A DNA stretch of 64,000 nt from JANQGH01 sp039177555 (GTDB taxonomy: Bacteria > Pseudomonadota > Alphaproteobacteria > DSM-16000 > Inquilinaceae). Location: positions 59,179 to 123,178 of the forward strand of contig JBCDFV010000011.1 in assembly GCA_039177555.1 (NCBI GenBank), read 5' to 3'. Of this stretch, positions 26,647 through 35,659 are shown piece by piece. The notes beneath the pieces are model-generated. The model searched no databases. It saw only the letters and a program-made list of their open reading frames with translations, and was not told where the DNA came from. A program made the translations under genes and the position numbers. Every line of letters begins with the position of its first letter. The first letter of the stretch is position 1.

Positions 26647-28386
26647 TCAGATGTCCGCATAGACATGCTTCTCGGCCTTGCCGCCCGGATGGGTGACGGC
26701 GCCCTTTTCCGCGTCTCCGACCTGCTGGGCAAACTTCCACAGGGCGCCGGACTGATAGTCGTGCTCACGCGGCTTCCATTGGCGGCGACGTTCGGCCAAC
26801 TCCTCGTCCGATAGTTCGACCTCCAGCGTGCCCTTCACGGCGTCGATGGCGATGATGTCGCCATCCTTCAACAGGCCGATCGGACCGCCGACTGCCGCCT
26901 CCGGCCCAACATGGCCGATGCTGAAGCCCCTGGTCGCGCCCGAAAAGCGCCCATCGGTGATCAGGGCCACCTCGCCGCCCATGCCCTGGCCGTAGATCGT
27001 GGCGGTCGTGGACAGCATTTCGCGCATGCCGGGGCCGCCGCGCGGACCTTCATAGCGCACGATCAGAACATCGCCGGATTCGTACTTGCGGTTGCGCACC
27101 GCGGCGAAGGCTTCCTCTTCGCTGTCGAAACAGCGGGCCGGGCCTCTGAATTGCTGAACCGCCATGCCGGCGACCTTCACGATCGCCCCCTGCGGCGCCA
27201 GATTGCCGCGCAGCCCCACGACCCCGCCCGTCGGCGTCAGCGGGTTGCTGGTCGGGTAGATCACGTCCTGGTCGGTCGGGAACGTCACGTCGGCCAGGTT
27301 CTCCGCAATTGTCTTGCCGGTAACCGTGATGCAGTCGCCGTGCATGTAACCGCCATCAAGCAAGGCCTTCATCAAGACCGGCACGCCGCCGACCTCGTAC
27401 ATGTCCTTGGCGACATACTTGCCGCCCGGCTTCATGTCGGCGATATAGGGCGTGGATTTGAAGATCTCGCAGACATCGTGCAGGTCGAAGTCGATGCCGC
27501 ACTCGTGTGCGATGGCGGGCAGATGCAGGGCCGCGTTGGTCGAGCCGCCCGAGGCCGCAACCACGCGCGCCGCGTTCTCCAGCGCCTTGGGCGTGACGAT
27601 GTCGCGCGGGCGCAAATTCCACTCGATCAGCTTCATCACCGCCTCGCCCGAGGCCTCGGCATACTCATCGCGGGATTCGTACGGCGCCGGCGCACCGGCG
27701 GAGCCCGGTAGGGCCAAGCCCATCGCTTCGGACACGCAGGCCATGGTGTTAGCCGTGAACTGACCACCGCAGGATCCGGCCGACGGGCAGGCCACGCATT
27801 CCAACTCGTGCAAATCCTCGTCGGACATCTTGCCGGCGGAATGACTGCCCACGGCCTCGAACACGTCGACGACGGTCACGTCCTTGCCCTTGAATCGGCC
27901 CGGCAGGATCGTACCGCCATACATGAACACCGACGGGCAATTAAGCCGGACCATCGCCATCATCATGCCGGGCAGTGATTTGTCGCAGCCCGCCAGACCG
28001 ACCAAGCCGTCATAGCAGTGGCCGCGCATGGTCAGTTCCACGGTATCCGCGATCGCCTCGCGGCTGGCCAGGCTGGACTTCATGCCCTGATGGCCCATGG
28101 CGATGCCGTCGGTCACCGTGATGGTGGTGAACTCGCGCGGCGTGCCGCCGGCACGGTCGACGCCGCGCTTGGTCGCTTGGGCCTGGCGCGAGAGGGCAAT
28201 GTTGCAGGGTGCGGCCTCATTCCAGCAAGTCGCGACGCCGACGAAGGGCTGGGCAATCTGCTCCTCCGTCATTCCCATCGCATAATAGTAGGACCGGTGC
28301 GGTGCCCGGTCGGGACCGACCGAGACATGCCGGCTGGGCAGTTTGGACTTGTCGAACCTGGGTTTGCCGGAATGATCAAGCGGCAT
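26647..28386 (-). CDS. ilvD: Dihydroxy-acid dehydratase
   Basis: 579 residues, the Fe–S dehydratase of valine, isoleucine and leucine synthesis. Cluster-binding Cys are in GLAGCDKSLPGMMM and ACPSAGSCGGQFTANTM, and substrate/metal residues in TDGRFSGATRGFSIGH. Full family length. The downstream gene on the same strand is the halohydrin-dehalogenase-like gene, a pairing with no evident metabolic logic. Confidence 0.96.
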   Translation of the reverse strand: MPLDHSGKPRFDKSKLPSRHVSVGPDRAPHRSYYYAMGMTEEQIAQPFVGVATCWNEAAPCNIALSRQAQATKRGVDRAGGTPREFTTITVTDGIAMGHQGMKSSLASREAIADTVELTMRGHCYDGLVGLAGCDKSLPGMMMAMVRLNCPSVFMYGGTILPGRFKGKDVTVVDVFEAVGSHSAGKMSDEDLHELECVACPSAGSCGGQFTANTMACVSEAMGLALPGSAGAPAPYESRDEYAEASGEAVMKLIEWNLRPRDIVTPKALENAARVVAASGGSTNAALHLPAIAHECGIDFDLHDVCEIFKSTPYIADMKPGGKYVAKDMYEVGGVPVLMKALLDGGYMHGDCITVTGKTIAENLADVTFPTDQDVIYPTSNPLTPTGGVVGLRGNLAPQGAIVKVAGMAVQQFRGPARCFDSEEEAFAAVRNRKYESGDVLIVRYEGPRGGPGMREMLSTTATIYGQGMGGEVALITDGRFSGATRGFSIGHVGPEAAVGGPIGLLKDGDIIAIDAVKGTLEVELSDEELAERRRQWKPREHDYQSGALWKFAQQVGDAEKGAVTHPGGKAEKHVYADI

Positions 28387-28464
28387 GGGTTCCCTTACCT
28401 CCTCAGGATTTGATCGGCCGGCAAGATTAGGGGCGAGGTACCGTGATGCCTAGCTTTTCCCGTG

Positions 28465-29244
28465 TCAGGGCTGGTCTGCGCGCGCTTCGGCCGCAACTGC
28501 CGGCAGAATCGTTTGAACGAGAGCCATGGCTTCCTCACGCGGCATGCCTGGCCGCAACTGCTCATCAAACAAGGTGCGCAGGATGATTTCGTCGTTAGCC
28601 GTCATGCGTTCGATCAGCGCGCCGAAATCGTTGAAGGCCGACGGGTCGAGAAGACGGGTATCATCGAACGCGCCGAATGGCTGGGCGGTTTCCTCGATCA
28701 AACAGTGATTGATGGTTTCGTCCGCCAGCCGGGAATTGATGCCGATCAGCGCGCCGTCCACCTCGTCGCCACCCAACGTAACGAAGAAGCACAAGGCCTG
28801 CGACGCGATCGGGAACACCAATTCCGGCGGCACCCACGGGCGCAGCATCAGGCCCACAAAGTATTCCTCGCCGACGATATAGACTTGGAACACGCGTTCC
28901 GGACCCTCGGCGCCCTGTATCGGTCCGCGCGGTTCGGTGCCGATGACGGCGCGCACGTCAAGGCCGGTCGCCGAGGCAAGATGGGCAGCCTGCCTCTGCA
29001 GCAGGGCAAACCGCTCGTCGGTGACCGCGCCGTACAGCTCGAACCGGATCGGATCGACCGGCCGTATCAAGCTGTCCCGGCCGCGCGAGCCCTGGCCAAA
29101 GACCACGGCCTCGAAGGCCCGCAGCAATATGGCATCGCTGGCGATCTGGCCGTGGGATGGCTTTGTGGCCAGTCCGGCAAACATGGCCATGACCAGGGCC
29201 AAGACCGGGGCGAGAAAACGAAGACGCGGTCGTGCGGAGTCCAT
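28465..29244 (-). CDS. Secreted DUF2927 protein
   Basis: About 259 residues with an N-terminal signal peptide (LRFLAPVLALVMAMFAGLATKPSHG). The body matches DUF2927 by eye: RFELYGAVTDERFALLQRQ, GLDVRAVIG, then a conserved tail containing INHCLIEETAQPFGAFDD and LRTLFDEQLRPGMPREEAM. This family is found in Alphaproteobacteria and has no known function. The ATG at 29244 is preferred to 29280 because it places the signal peptide near the N-terminus. It lies downstream of valS on the same strand. Confidence 0.75.
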   Translation of the reverse strand: MDSARPRLRFLAPVLALVMAMFAGLATKPSHGQIASDAILLRAFEAVVFGQGSRGRDSLIRPVDPIRFELYGAVTDERFALLQRQAAHLASATGLDVRAVIGTEPRGPIQGAEGPERVFQVYIVGEEYFVGLMLRPWVPPELVFPIASQALCFFVTLGGDEVDGALIGINSRLADETINHCLIEETAQPFGAFDDTRLLDPSAFNDFGALIERMTANDEIILRTLFDEQLRPGMPREEAMALVQTILPAVAAEARADQP

Positions 29245-29304
29245 CGCCCAAGTTAGGCGTGACAATCCTAACCGTGCCAATCACAAGGGCGTGGCAGTGC
29301 CCCG

Positions 29305-31953
29305 CTAGGCGGATACCCTGCCAAGCGCCTCGGCCAGGCGATCGCGAACTGTTACGGCCTCATCACGGCGCTCGCGCTGTTCTTCGACCACTGCTTCAGG
29401 TGCCTTCGCCAGGAATTGGTCGTTGGACAGTTTCTTGTCGATCTTGGCGATCTCGCCGTCCAGCTTGCCAATCTCCTTTTGCAGGCGCGCGCGTTCCTGG
29501 TCGAGGTCGATCACCTCCGCCAACGGCAGGACCAACGTCGCCTCGTCCAGGATGGCCTGCGCCGAGCCACGGGGCGGCTCGCTCGACAATGGTTCCACCG
29601 TCGACAGCCGCGCCAAGCGTTTGATCAACTCGTCATGGCTGGCCAGCCGTGCCTGGGTCTCGGGGCCCGCATCCCTCACTTGAAGCGGGATGCGTGCGCC
29701 AGCCGGCACGTTCATTTCCGATCGGATGGTCCGCACCTGGCCGATCAATCGGATCAGCCAGTCGATCTCCGCAACGGCGACTGTGTCTTCGGTCAACCGG
29801 TTGTAGTCCGGCCAATCGGTGGTCATCAGCGCGGCGTCGCGGTCAGGGCTGAGCGACCGCCACAGCTCCTCCGTCACGAAGGGCACAAGCGGGTTCAGCA
29901 TCAGCAGGATCTGGTCCAGGGCCCAGGCGGTCATCGCCCGCGTCTCGGCCGCAGCCTCGGCATCCTCACCGGTCAGGATCGGCTTGGTGAACTCCAGGTA
30001 CCAGTCGCAGAAGCTGTGCCAGGTGAACTGATAGAGCACCGAGGCCGCCTCGTTGAAGCGATAGTCGGCCAACGCCTGTTCGACGGAGGCGGCCGTGCGC
30101 TTCACGGAAGCCGCGATCCAGCGGTTGGTCGCCAAGGTGGCGCTGTTGGGATCGAAGCCCTCGACCGGCACGCAGTCGTTCATCTGGCAATAGCGCGCGG
30201 CGTTCCACAGCTTGGTGATGAAGTTGCGATAGCCCTCGACACGCTGTTCGGACAGCTTGATGTCCCGCCCCTGGGCGGCCATCGAGATCAGGGTGAAACG
30301 CAGACTGTCGCTGCCGAACCGGTCAATCAGTTCCAGCGGGTCGATGATGTTGCCCTTGGATTTGGACATCTTCTGGCCCTTGGCGTCGCGCACCAGGGCG
30401 TGGATGTAGACCGTGTGGAACGGCACCTCGCCCATGAAGTGCAGGCCCATCATCATCATGCGGGCGACCCAGAAGAAAATGATGTCGAACCCGGTGACCA
30501 GCACATCGCCGGGATAGTAGCGCTGCACCATATCCGGCGCGTCCGGCCAGCCGAGGGTCGAAAACGGCCACAGCGCTGACGAGAACCAGGTGTCCAGCAC
30601 GTCACCGTCGCGGGTCAGCGCGGTGGCCTTGCCGTAATGGGCATCGGCTGCGGCCTGGGCCGCCTCCTCTGTTTCCTCGACGAAAACCGTACCGTCCGGC
30701 CCGTACCAGGCCGGGATCTGATGGCCCCACCAAAGCTGGCGCGAGATGCACCAGGGCTGGATGTTGCGCATCCATTCGAAATAGGTGTTCTCCCAATTCT
30801 TGGGCACGAACACGGTGCGGCCGTCCTCGACGGCCTCGATCGCAGGTTTGGCCAGGGTCTTGGCATCGCAATACCACTGGTCGGTCAGCCAAGGTTCGAC
30901 CGGCACGCCGCCGCGATCGCCGTAGGGCACGGTGTGGACATGGTCCTCGATCTGGTCGAGCAGGCCCAGCGCTTCGAACGCCTCGACGACCTTTTTGCGC
31001 GCGTCGTAGCGGTCTAGCCCGACATAGTCTGAAGGCGCGTTTTCATTCATGCGCGCCTGGTCGTCCATGACGTTGATCATGGGCAGGCCGTGCCGGCGCC
31101 CGACCTCGAAATCGTTGAAGTCGTGCGCCGGGGTGATCTTAACGGCGCCCGAGCCTTGCTCGGGGTCGGCATAGTCGTCGGCCACGATCGGGATGCGCCG
31201 GCCGACGATGGGCAGCAGCACGTCCTTGCCGATCAGATCGGCGTAGCGCGGGTCGTCCGGATGAACTGCAACGGCCGTATCGCCCAGCATCGTCTCGGGC
31301 CGGGTTGTGGCAACGACGATGTAACGGTCGGGATCGTCGGCCAGCGGATAGCGCAGATGCCAGAGATTGCCCTTCACCTCCTTCTGTTCGACCTCAAGGT
31401 CGGAGATGGCGGTGCGCAGCTTGGGGTCCCAATTTACCAGCCGCTTGTCCTTGTAGATCAGCCCTTCCTTGTAGAGCTGGACGAACACCTTGCGGACCGC
31501 CTTGCTGAGGCCCTCATCCATGGTGAAGCGTTCGCGCGGCCAGTCCGGCGAGGCGCCGAGGCGGCGGAGCTGGCGGGTGATGGTGTCACCGGACTCCGCC
31601 TTCCAATCCCACACCTTCTCAACAAAGGCCTCGCGACCCAGATCCTGGCGCGTGATGCCGTCGGCGGCTAATTGGCGCTCCACCACCATCTGGGTGGCGA
31701 TGCCCGCATGGTCTGTGCCCGGCTGCCACAGGGCGTCGCGATTGCGCCGGCGTTCGTAGCGGGTCAGCACGTCCTGCAAGGTCATGTTCAGGGCGTGGCC
31801 CATATGCAGGCTGCCGGTGACGTTCGGCGGCGGCATCATGACCGTGAACGGCCGCCGGTTGCTGTCGGGCGCGCACGCAAAGTCGCCACCCTCTTCCCAA
31901 GCCTGATACTGTCTCGCCTCCACCTCGGCGGGGCGATAGGTCTTGTCCAGCAT
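29305..31953 (-). CDS. valS: Valyl-tRNA synthetase
   Basis: About 882 residues, class I. HIGH-type motif PPNVTGSLHMGHALN near residue 50, the editing (CP1) domain in the middle, KMSKS motif GQKMSKSKGNIIDP, and the C-terminal coiled coil (ERARLQKEIGKLDGEIAKID) that marks ValS. The ATG at 31953 gives the usual MLDKTYRP start. The gene is downstream of popZ, separated by a palindromic repeat element. Confidence 0.97.
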   Translation of the reverse strand: MLDKTYRPAEVEARQYQAWEEGGDFACAPDSNRRPFTVMMPPPNVTGSLHMGHALNMTLQDVLTRYERRRNRDALWQPGTDHAGIATQMVVERQLAADGITRQDLGREAFVEKVWDWKAESGDTITRQLRRLGASPDWPRERFTMDEGLSKAVRKVFVQLYKEGLIYKDKRLVNWDPKLRTAISDLEVEQKEVKGNLWHLRYPLADDPDRYIVVATTRPETMLGDTAVAVHPDDPRYADLIGKDVLLPIVGRRIPIVADDYADPEQGSGAVKITPAHDFNDFEVGRRHGLPMINVMDDQARMNENAPSDYVGLDRYDARKKVVEAFEALGLLDQIEDHVHTVPYGDRGGVPVEPWLTDQWYCDAKTLAKPAIEAVEDGRTVFVPKNWENTYFEWMRNIQPWCISRQLWWGHQIPAWYGPDGTVFVEETEEAAQAAADAHYGKATALTRDGDVLDTWFSSALWPFSTLGWPDAPDMVQRYYPGDVLVTGFDIIFFWVARMMMMGLHFMGEVPFHTVYIHALVRDAKGQKMSKSKGNIIDPLELIDRFGSDSLRFTLISMAAQGRDIKLSEQRVEGYRNFITKLWNAARYCQMNDCVPVEGFDPNSATLATNRWIAASVKRTAASVEQALADYRFNEAASVLYQFTWHSFCDWYLEFTKPILTGEDAEAAAETRAMTAWALDQILLMLNPLVPFVTEELWRSLSPDRDAALMTTDWPDYNRLTEDTVAVAEIDWLIRLIGQVRTIRSEMNVPAGARIPLQVRDAGPETQARLASHDELIKRLARLSTVEPLSSEPPRGSAQAILDEATLVLPLAEVIDLDQERARLQKEIGKLDGEIAKIDKKLSNDQFLAKAPEAVVEEQRERRDEAVTVRDRLAEALGRVSA

Positions 31954-32040
31954 CGCTGAACCCACTTCACAATGAACGCCAAAGAACGGGCCGCGATAAG
32001 ACCCGCAGCGTGCGAAAAACGCAACGATGTTCGTGGTCTA

Positions 32041-32136
32041 GAGCCGGATCGCCCGAAACCGAGTCGCCAAGGCGACTCGGTTTCGGGCGTGAATCCGTCT
32101 CTAATCAATAAGATAGAGCAGATTCACGAGTATTCT
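32041..32136. repeat. Palindromic intergenic element (REP/MITE-like)
   Basis: Between popZ and valS. Its core is a perfect 19-bp inverted repeat, 32050–32068 against 32071–32089, with a two-base AA loop. It is followed by a second, imperfect hairpin, GAATC…CTCTA (32091–32103) against TAGAG…GATTC (32114–32125). No T-tract follows the main stem on either strand, so it does not look like a standard terminator. The double-hairpin layout resembles small palindromic elements dispersed through alphaproteobacterial genomes. No second copy was noticed in this window. Confidence 0.6.
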
Positions 32137-32727
32137 CTAGGAGGGTTTCGGCTGCTTCATAAGTCGGGCGACCTCGCGTTCGACGATCGATTCCACGATC
32201 GGCGGCAGATTCTCGTCCAGCCAGGCGCGCAGCGCGGGGCGCAGAGCGTCTCGGATCAGCTTCTCCAAGGCCGCCTGGCCCGGATCGGGATCGCCCGTGT
32301 CGGGCGTCCGGTTCATCGCTTCGCGGGTCAAGCGGCTGAGGGCCGCCGACACGGCTGTTTCCGTGGCCTGCGAAACGAAGCGAAGGTCGGCCTCGATGTC
32401 GGGGTCGGCTGGGGGCTTTTCGGTCTGCGATGAGCCGCCGCGCGCGCTTTCAGCATCTGCGGTGCCTGGCACCGGGTCCAACGGATCGGTCAGCAAGAGG
32501 ACGTCGTGATCCGGCCCGGCGTCGGCTCCGTCTTCCAGCGGCGTGCTGAGAAGGAGAGGTTCCTCCTCGTCGCCGGTTGGATCGATCTCTACATTTGGGG
32601 CTTCACCCGACGGTGTCTCGGCGTCGATCGCATCGTCGGGCTTTTTGTCCGACGCAGGCGCATCGTCAGCCATGATCCGTCGGATCGACTCCATGATCTC
32701 GGACACCGACTGATCCCGTTCGGCCAT
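32137..32727 (-). CDS. popZ: Polar organizing protein PopZ (DUF2497)
   Basis: 196 residues. The N-terminus MAERDQSVSEIMESIRRIMADD is the conserved PopZ helix that recruits client proteins; a long acidic, Pro-rich disordered middle follows (about residues 24–105); the C-terminal helices ALEKLIRDALRPALRAWLDENL and IVESIVEREVARLM drive oligomerisation. PopZ forms the cell-pole matrix that anchors the chromosome centromere in Caulobacter. Position between tolC and valS is standard in the class. Confidence 0.93.
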   Translation of the reverse strand: MAERDQSVSEIMESIRRIMADDAPASDKKPDDAIDAETPSGEAPNVEIDPTGDEEEPLLLSTPLEDGADAGPDHDVLLLTDPLDPVPGTADAESARGGSSQTEKPPADPDIEADLRFVSQATETAVSAALSRLTREAMNRTPDTGDPDPGQAALEKLIRDALRPALRAWLDENLPPIVESIVEREVARLMKQPKPS

Positions 32728-32818
32728 TGCTTAGCCTTCCGAAAAACCCCTCAAAAACAGACCAAAACCGGCCGTTTCTCAAGTAACCACCGAGCTGGTG
32801 GGTTCGCCCACCCGGCCG

Positions 32819-34195
32819 TCAGTCGTTGACCGAGGTGCCAAACCAGCGCGTCCGGGCGCGTTCGTAGTCCGGACCGAAATCATAGACGCATGCATCGAGC
32901 CCGAGGTCGAACGCGGTCAGCAAACCGACTTGCGACAGAAGCTGGTAGGCCGCCACGACTTCATCGACCCGCGCCTCGATCAGGCTCGACTGAGAATCGA
33001 GCAAGGCCTGCTCGGCATCCAAGACATCGAGCACGGTTCGCGTGCCCACCAGCGCCTCTTGCTGCACACCCTCTAGCGCAATGGCATTGGCGCTGACCTG
33101 CGAGCGGAACGAGGAGATGTTCGCGCGTGCCGTCGTCAGGTTTTCCCAGGCCGTAATCGTGTCCGCCACGATCGCGCGGCGGGTTTCGTCGACATCGATG
33201 CCCAGTTCGTTGGCGAGAAAACGTTGCTGACGGACTTGCGAGTTCAACAGGCCGCCTGCGAAGATCTGCCACCGCATCTGTAGTCGGACCTCGGCGGATT
33301 CCTGCCGATCGATGGCCTCGGACGGGTTGGTGCTTTGACGAGCGGTGCCGACAACGCTGAATTCGGGTAACAGGGTGCCTTCTACAACATCGATCTGCTC
33401 GGTCGCGGCGAGCGCCGTGAACTCTGAGGCAGATACTGACGGGTTGCGCTCGGAAAGGACGACCGATTCCTCCAGCGATACCGGCAAACCCGCAGGCACA
33501 TCGGGCTGCGTCAAGTCGCCGGGAGGAAACCCGACCACCTGTACGAATACCGCGCGCGCATCTTCCAACTGTCCTCTGTTTTGCACCACCAGGGCGACGG
33601 CGCCGGCGACGCTCGCTTGTGCTTGGGCAACGTCGGTTCGGGTCACCTCGCCAACTTCGAAGCGATCTTGCGTGGCTTGCAATTGGCGACGCAGGACGTT
33701 CTCGTTGTTGATCGAAACCGCAAGCAAGGCTTCCGCCTCGACGACGTTCATATAGGCGGTGACGGCGCTGAGAAGCACGGATTGCTCCGTGCCGATATAG
33801 TTGGCTCTTGCCGCGTCAATGCCGAAATTCGCGGCATTGACCCCAGCCTCGCGGCCGAAATTGTAGATCGGTTGCTCGATCGTAATACCGACGCTTGCAG
33901 GGTTGACGGTCTCCGACCCGTCAAAGTCGCCGCGCTGCTGTGACCATCGGGTGCCGATGTCGGCATCGGCGGCGACGGACGGCCGATACTCAGACAGCGC
34001 CTGGGCGATCGCCTCGTTCGACCCTCGAAGGCTCTCGCGCTGAGCCAACAGAGTTGGGTTGGTCAGACATGTTTCCAGCAGCACATCGATCAATGGCTGC
34101 GCCTGACTTGTGCTCTGTACACCCACCACCAAGGCTGCACCAGCCGCCAGGCCTACCGCCGCGCTCCGCAAGTATCGCGGTGATTTCATCGTCAT
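32819..34195 (-). CDS. tolC: TolC-family outer-membrane channel
   Basis: About 458 residues with a signal peptide (RSAAVGLAAGAALVVGVQSTSQA) and the repeated TolC architecture. Markers are ETCLTNPTLLAQRESLRGSNEAIAQALSEYRPSVAADAD, YNFGREAGVN, DRFEVGEVTRTDVAQAQASVAGA and the matching second-half GTRTVLDVLDAEQALLDSQSSL. It forms the exit duct for type I secretion and drug efflux. ATG at 34195 is chosen for the signal peptide; the open frame continues upstream without a plausible N-terminus. Confidence 0.92.
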   Translation of the reverse strand: MTMKSPRYLRSAAVGLAAGAALVVGVQSTSQAQPLIDVLLETCLTNPTLLAQRESLRGSNEAIAQALSEYRPSVAADADIGTRWSQQRGDFDGSETVNPASVGITIEQPIYNFGREAGVNAANFGIDAARANYIGTEQSVLLSAVTAYMNVVEAEALLAVSINNENVLRRQLQATQDRFEVGEVTRTDVAQAQASVAGAVALVVQNRGQLEDARAVFVQVVGFPPGDLTQPDVPAGLPVSLEESVVLSERNPSVSASEFTALAATEQIDVVEGTLLPEFSVVGTARQSTNPSEAIDRQESAEVRLQMRWQIFAGGLLNSQVRQQRFLANELGIDVDETRRAIVADTITAWENLTTARANISSFRSQVSANAIALEGVQQEALVGTRTVLDVLDAEQALLDSQSSLIEARVDEVVAAYQLLSQVGLLTAFDLGLDACVYDFGPDYERARTRWFGTSVND

Positions 34196-34409
34196 TTGTA
34201 CCGCCCCGTCATTGGACCGACGCCATGCGCCGCATGGACACTGTCGCGGTAACCGGTGCGATACACCGCCCGACCCGACACCATAACCATATCGGCGCTC
34301 TTCAACTCCCCCAGGGCAACCTATCACAAATGGGTGATTCGTCGGCAGTGATTCCCGGCACAGCAAAGTGCGGCGCCGACGGCGATGTCCAGCGACCAAA
34401 CAGCGAGGT

Positions 34410-35066
34410 CTAAAAGACGAAGCTGGCCGCCCGTTCAAAGCCCGGCGCGGTGGGGATTGCAGCGTCAAAAAGGACGCGCGGCGCCAAGTGGCCGCCCAAT
34501 TTCGTCATCAAGACCGCATTGCCCATGCGCCCATCGTCCGACAACACGGCCGCCAAGCGCCCGCCTTCGGTCAGTTGTTCGGCGAACGCTGCCGGTACCT
34601 CGGCGACCGAGCCATTGATCAGAATTGCCTGATAAGGGCCTTGCGAGGGATATCCGTCGACCAGGCGCCCCTCCACGACAACGGCGTTGTCGACATCCAG
34701 TTCCGCTAGGGCTGCGGTCGCGGACGAGGCGAGATCGGAGTCCTCTTCCAGTGCAACGACGGTGTTCGCAAGCCGTGCAAGTATGGCCGATGAATAGCCG
34801 GTGGCGCAGGCCACATCCAGAACCAGGTCCGACGATCGAACGTTCAGCGCCTGGATCAGGCGGGCCAGTACCATGGGTTCCATCAGATAGCGGCCGCCAC
34901 CGACGGAGATGTCCTCGTCGACGTAAGCAATGCCGCGCGAGGACTTTGGCACGAACTGCTCGCGCGGTACGTCGAGAAAGGCATCGAGGATCCGCTGGTC
35001 GGTGACCTTGTTGGTGCGGATCTGGCTCTCGACCATATTGGAGCGGGCTTGGGCGAAGTCGGACAT
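34410..35066 (-). CDS. Protein-L-isoaspartate methyltransferase-like protein (second copy)
   Basis: 218 residues, SAM-methyltransferase fold, family-typical N-terminus NMVESQIRTNKVTDQRILDAFLDVPREQFVP. The SAM loop reads VLDVACATGYSSAILARL, departing from the GxGxG of the canonical pcm at 14202–14864, and the catalytic region is DEDISVGGGRYLMEPMVLARL. This divergent copy upstream of tolC is common in Alphaproteobacteria. Whether it repairs isoaspartate is doubtful from the motif. ATG at 35066; the open frame upstream runs into the tRNA-Cys gene. Confidence 0.85.
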   Translation of the reverse strand: MSDFAQARSNMVESQIRTNKVTDQRILDAFLDVPREQFVPKSSRGIAYVDEDISVGGGRYLMEPMVLARLIQALNVRSSDLVLDVACATGYSSAILARLANTVVALEEDSDLASSATAALAELDVDNAVVVEGRLVDGYPSQGPYQAILINGSVAEVPAAFAEQLTEGGRLAAVLSDDGRMGNAVLMTKLGGHLAPRVLFDAAIPTAPGFERAASFVF

Positions 35067-35201
35067 GGCGTGCCGTCGTCTTTGCTGGCGAATGCTGCTG
35101 GGCAAGGCGACCCATCGGCGCTGTATACAGGCCCTTACCTGTCGAGACAATGGCCGCACCGGGCGAAGTTTCAGCCGATATTGTACCATGACCAGCGACG
35201 C

Positions 35202-35231
35202 TTGACCCTCGGCCGGCTGGACCGCTATACG
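35202..35231 (+). promoter_or_regulatory. tRNA-Cys promoter
   Basis: TTGACC (35202–35207), 18-base spacer, TATACG (35226–35231), 12 bases before the mature tRNA 5' end. Good fit to a housekeeping promoter. Confidence 0.65.
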
Positions 35232-35243
35232 ATGCGCCCTGCT

Positions 35244-35317
35244 GGCGCGATGGCAGAGTGGTGATGCAAAGGACTGCAAATCCTTCAACACCGGTTCGAT
35301 TCCGGTTCGCGCCTCCA
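35244..35317 (+). tRNA. tRNA-Cys (GCA)
   Basis: A full cloverleaf can be drawn: 7-bp acceptor stem GGCGCGA/TCGCGCC, D arm, anticodon stem GGA/TCC enclosing CTGCAAA with anticodon GCA, T arm CCGG-TTCGATT-CCGG, discriminator T and encoded CCA. 74 bases including CCA. Confidence 0.95.
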
Positions 35318-35405
35318 GCAATCTCGATGCCGTTCCGGATAAAAGCGCGTCGTTTCAAACGCTTAAGCTGTCAGTGGTGGGCCGGATCGACGCCGAGAAG
35401 AAAGC

Positions 35406-35434
35406 TTGGCATCGCCGTCGCGGATTGCTATACA
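35406..35434 (+). promoter_or_regulatory. tRNA-Asn promoter
   Basis: TTGGCA (35406–35411), 17-base spacer, TATACA (35429–35434). The predicted transcript would start about 40 bases before the tRNA. A nine-base word GCGGATTGC occurs here and again near 35452. Confidence 0.6.
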
Positions 35435-35480
35435 CCCGCGCTCAAGCGCACGGCGGATTGCACGCGCGTTGTTTGGTTAT

Positions 35481-35556
35481 TCCCCGGTAGCTCAGTTGGT
35501 AGAGCAGGTGACTGTTAATCACCGGGTCGGCGGTTCGAGCCCGTCCCGGGGAGCCA
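35481..35556 (+). tRNA. tRNA-Asn (GTT)
   Basis: Cloverleaf with acceptor TCCCCGG/CCGGGGA, D-loop AGCTCAGTTGGTAGAGC, anticodon loop CTGTTAA (anticodon GTT), T arm GGCGG-TTCGAGC-CCGTC, discriminator G and encoded CCA. 76 bases. The accessory-looking nitrogen region begins just beyond its 3' end. Confidence 0.96.
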
Positions 35557-35659
35557 ATTAAATCAATCATTTAGCGCGTTGCTGCGCCTTAGCTTGAAGT
35601 CCACTGGTCACAACCGGTCGTGGCAAGCGCGCGGCGCCTGCCGCTTGGGGATGTCAGCC

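Noticed and set aside
32041..32136. Rho-independent terminator of popZ
   Set aside because: The stem is unusually long with a two-base loop and no T-tract follows on either strand; a repeat element fits better.
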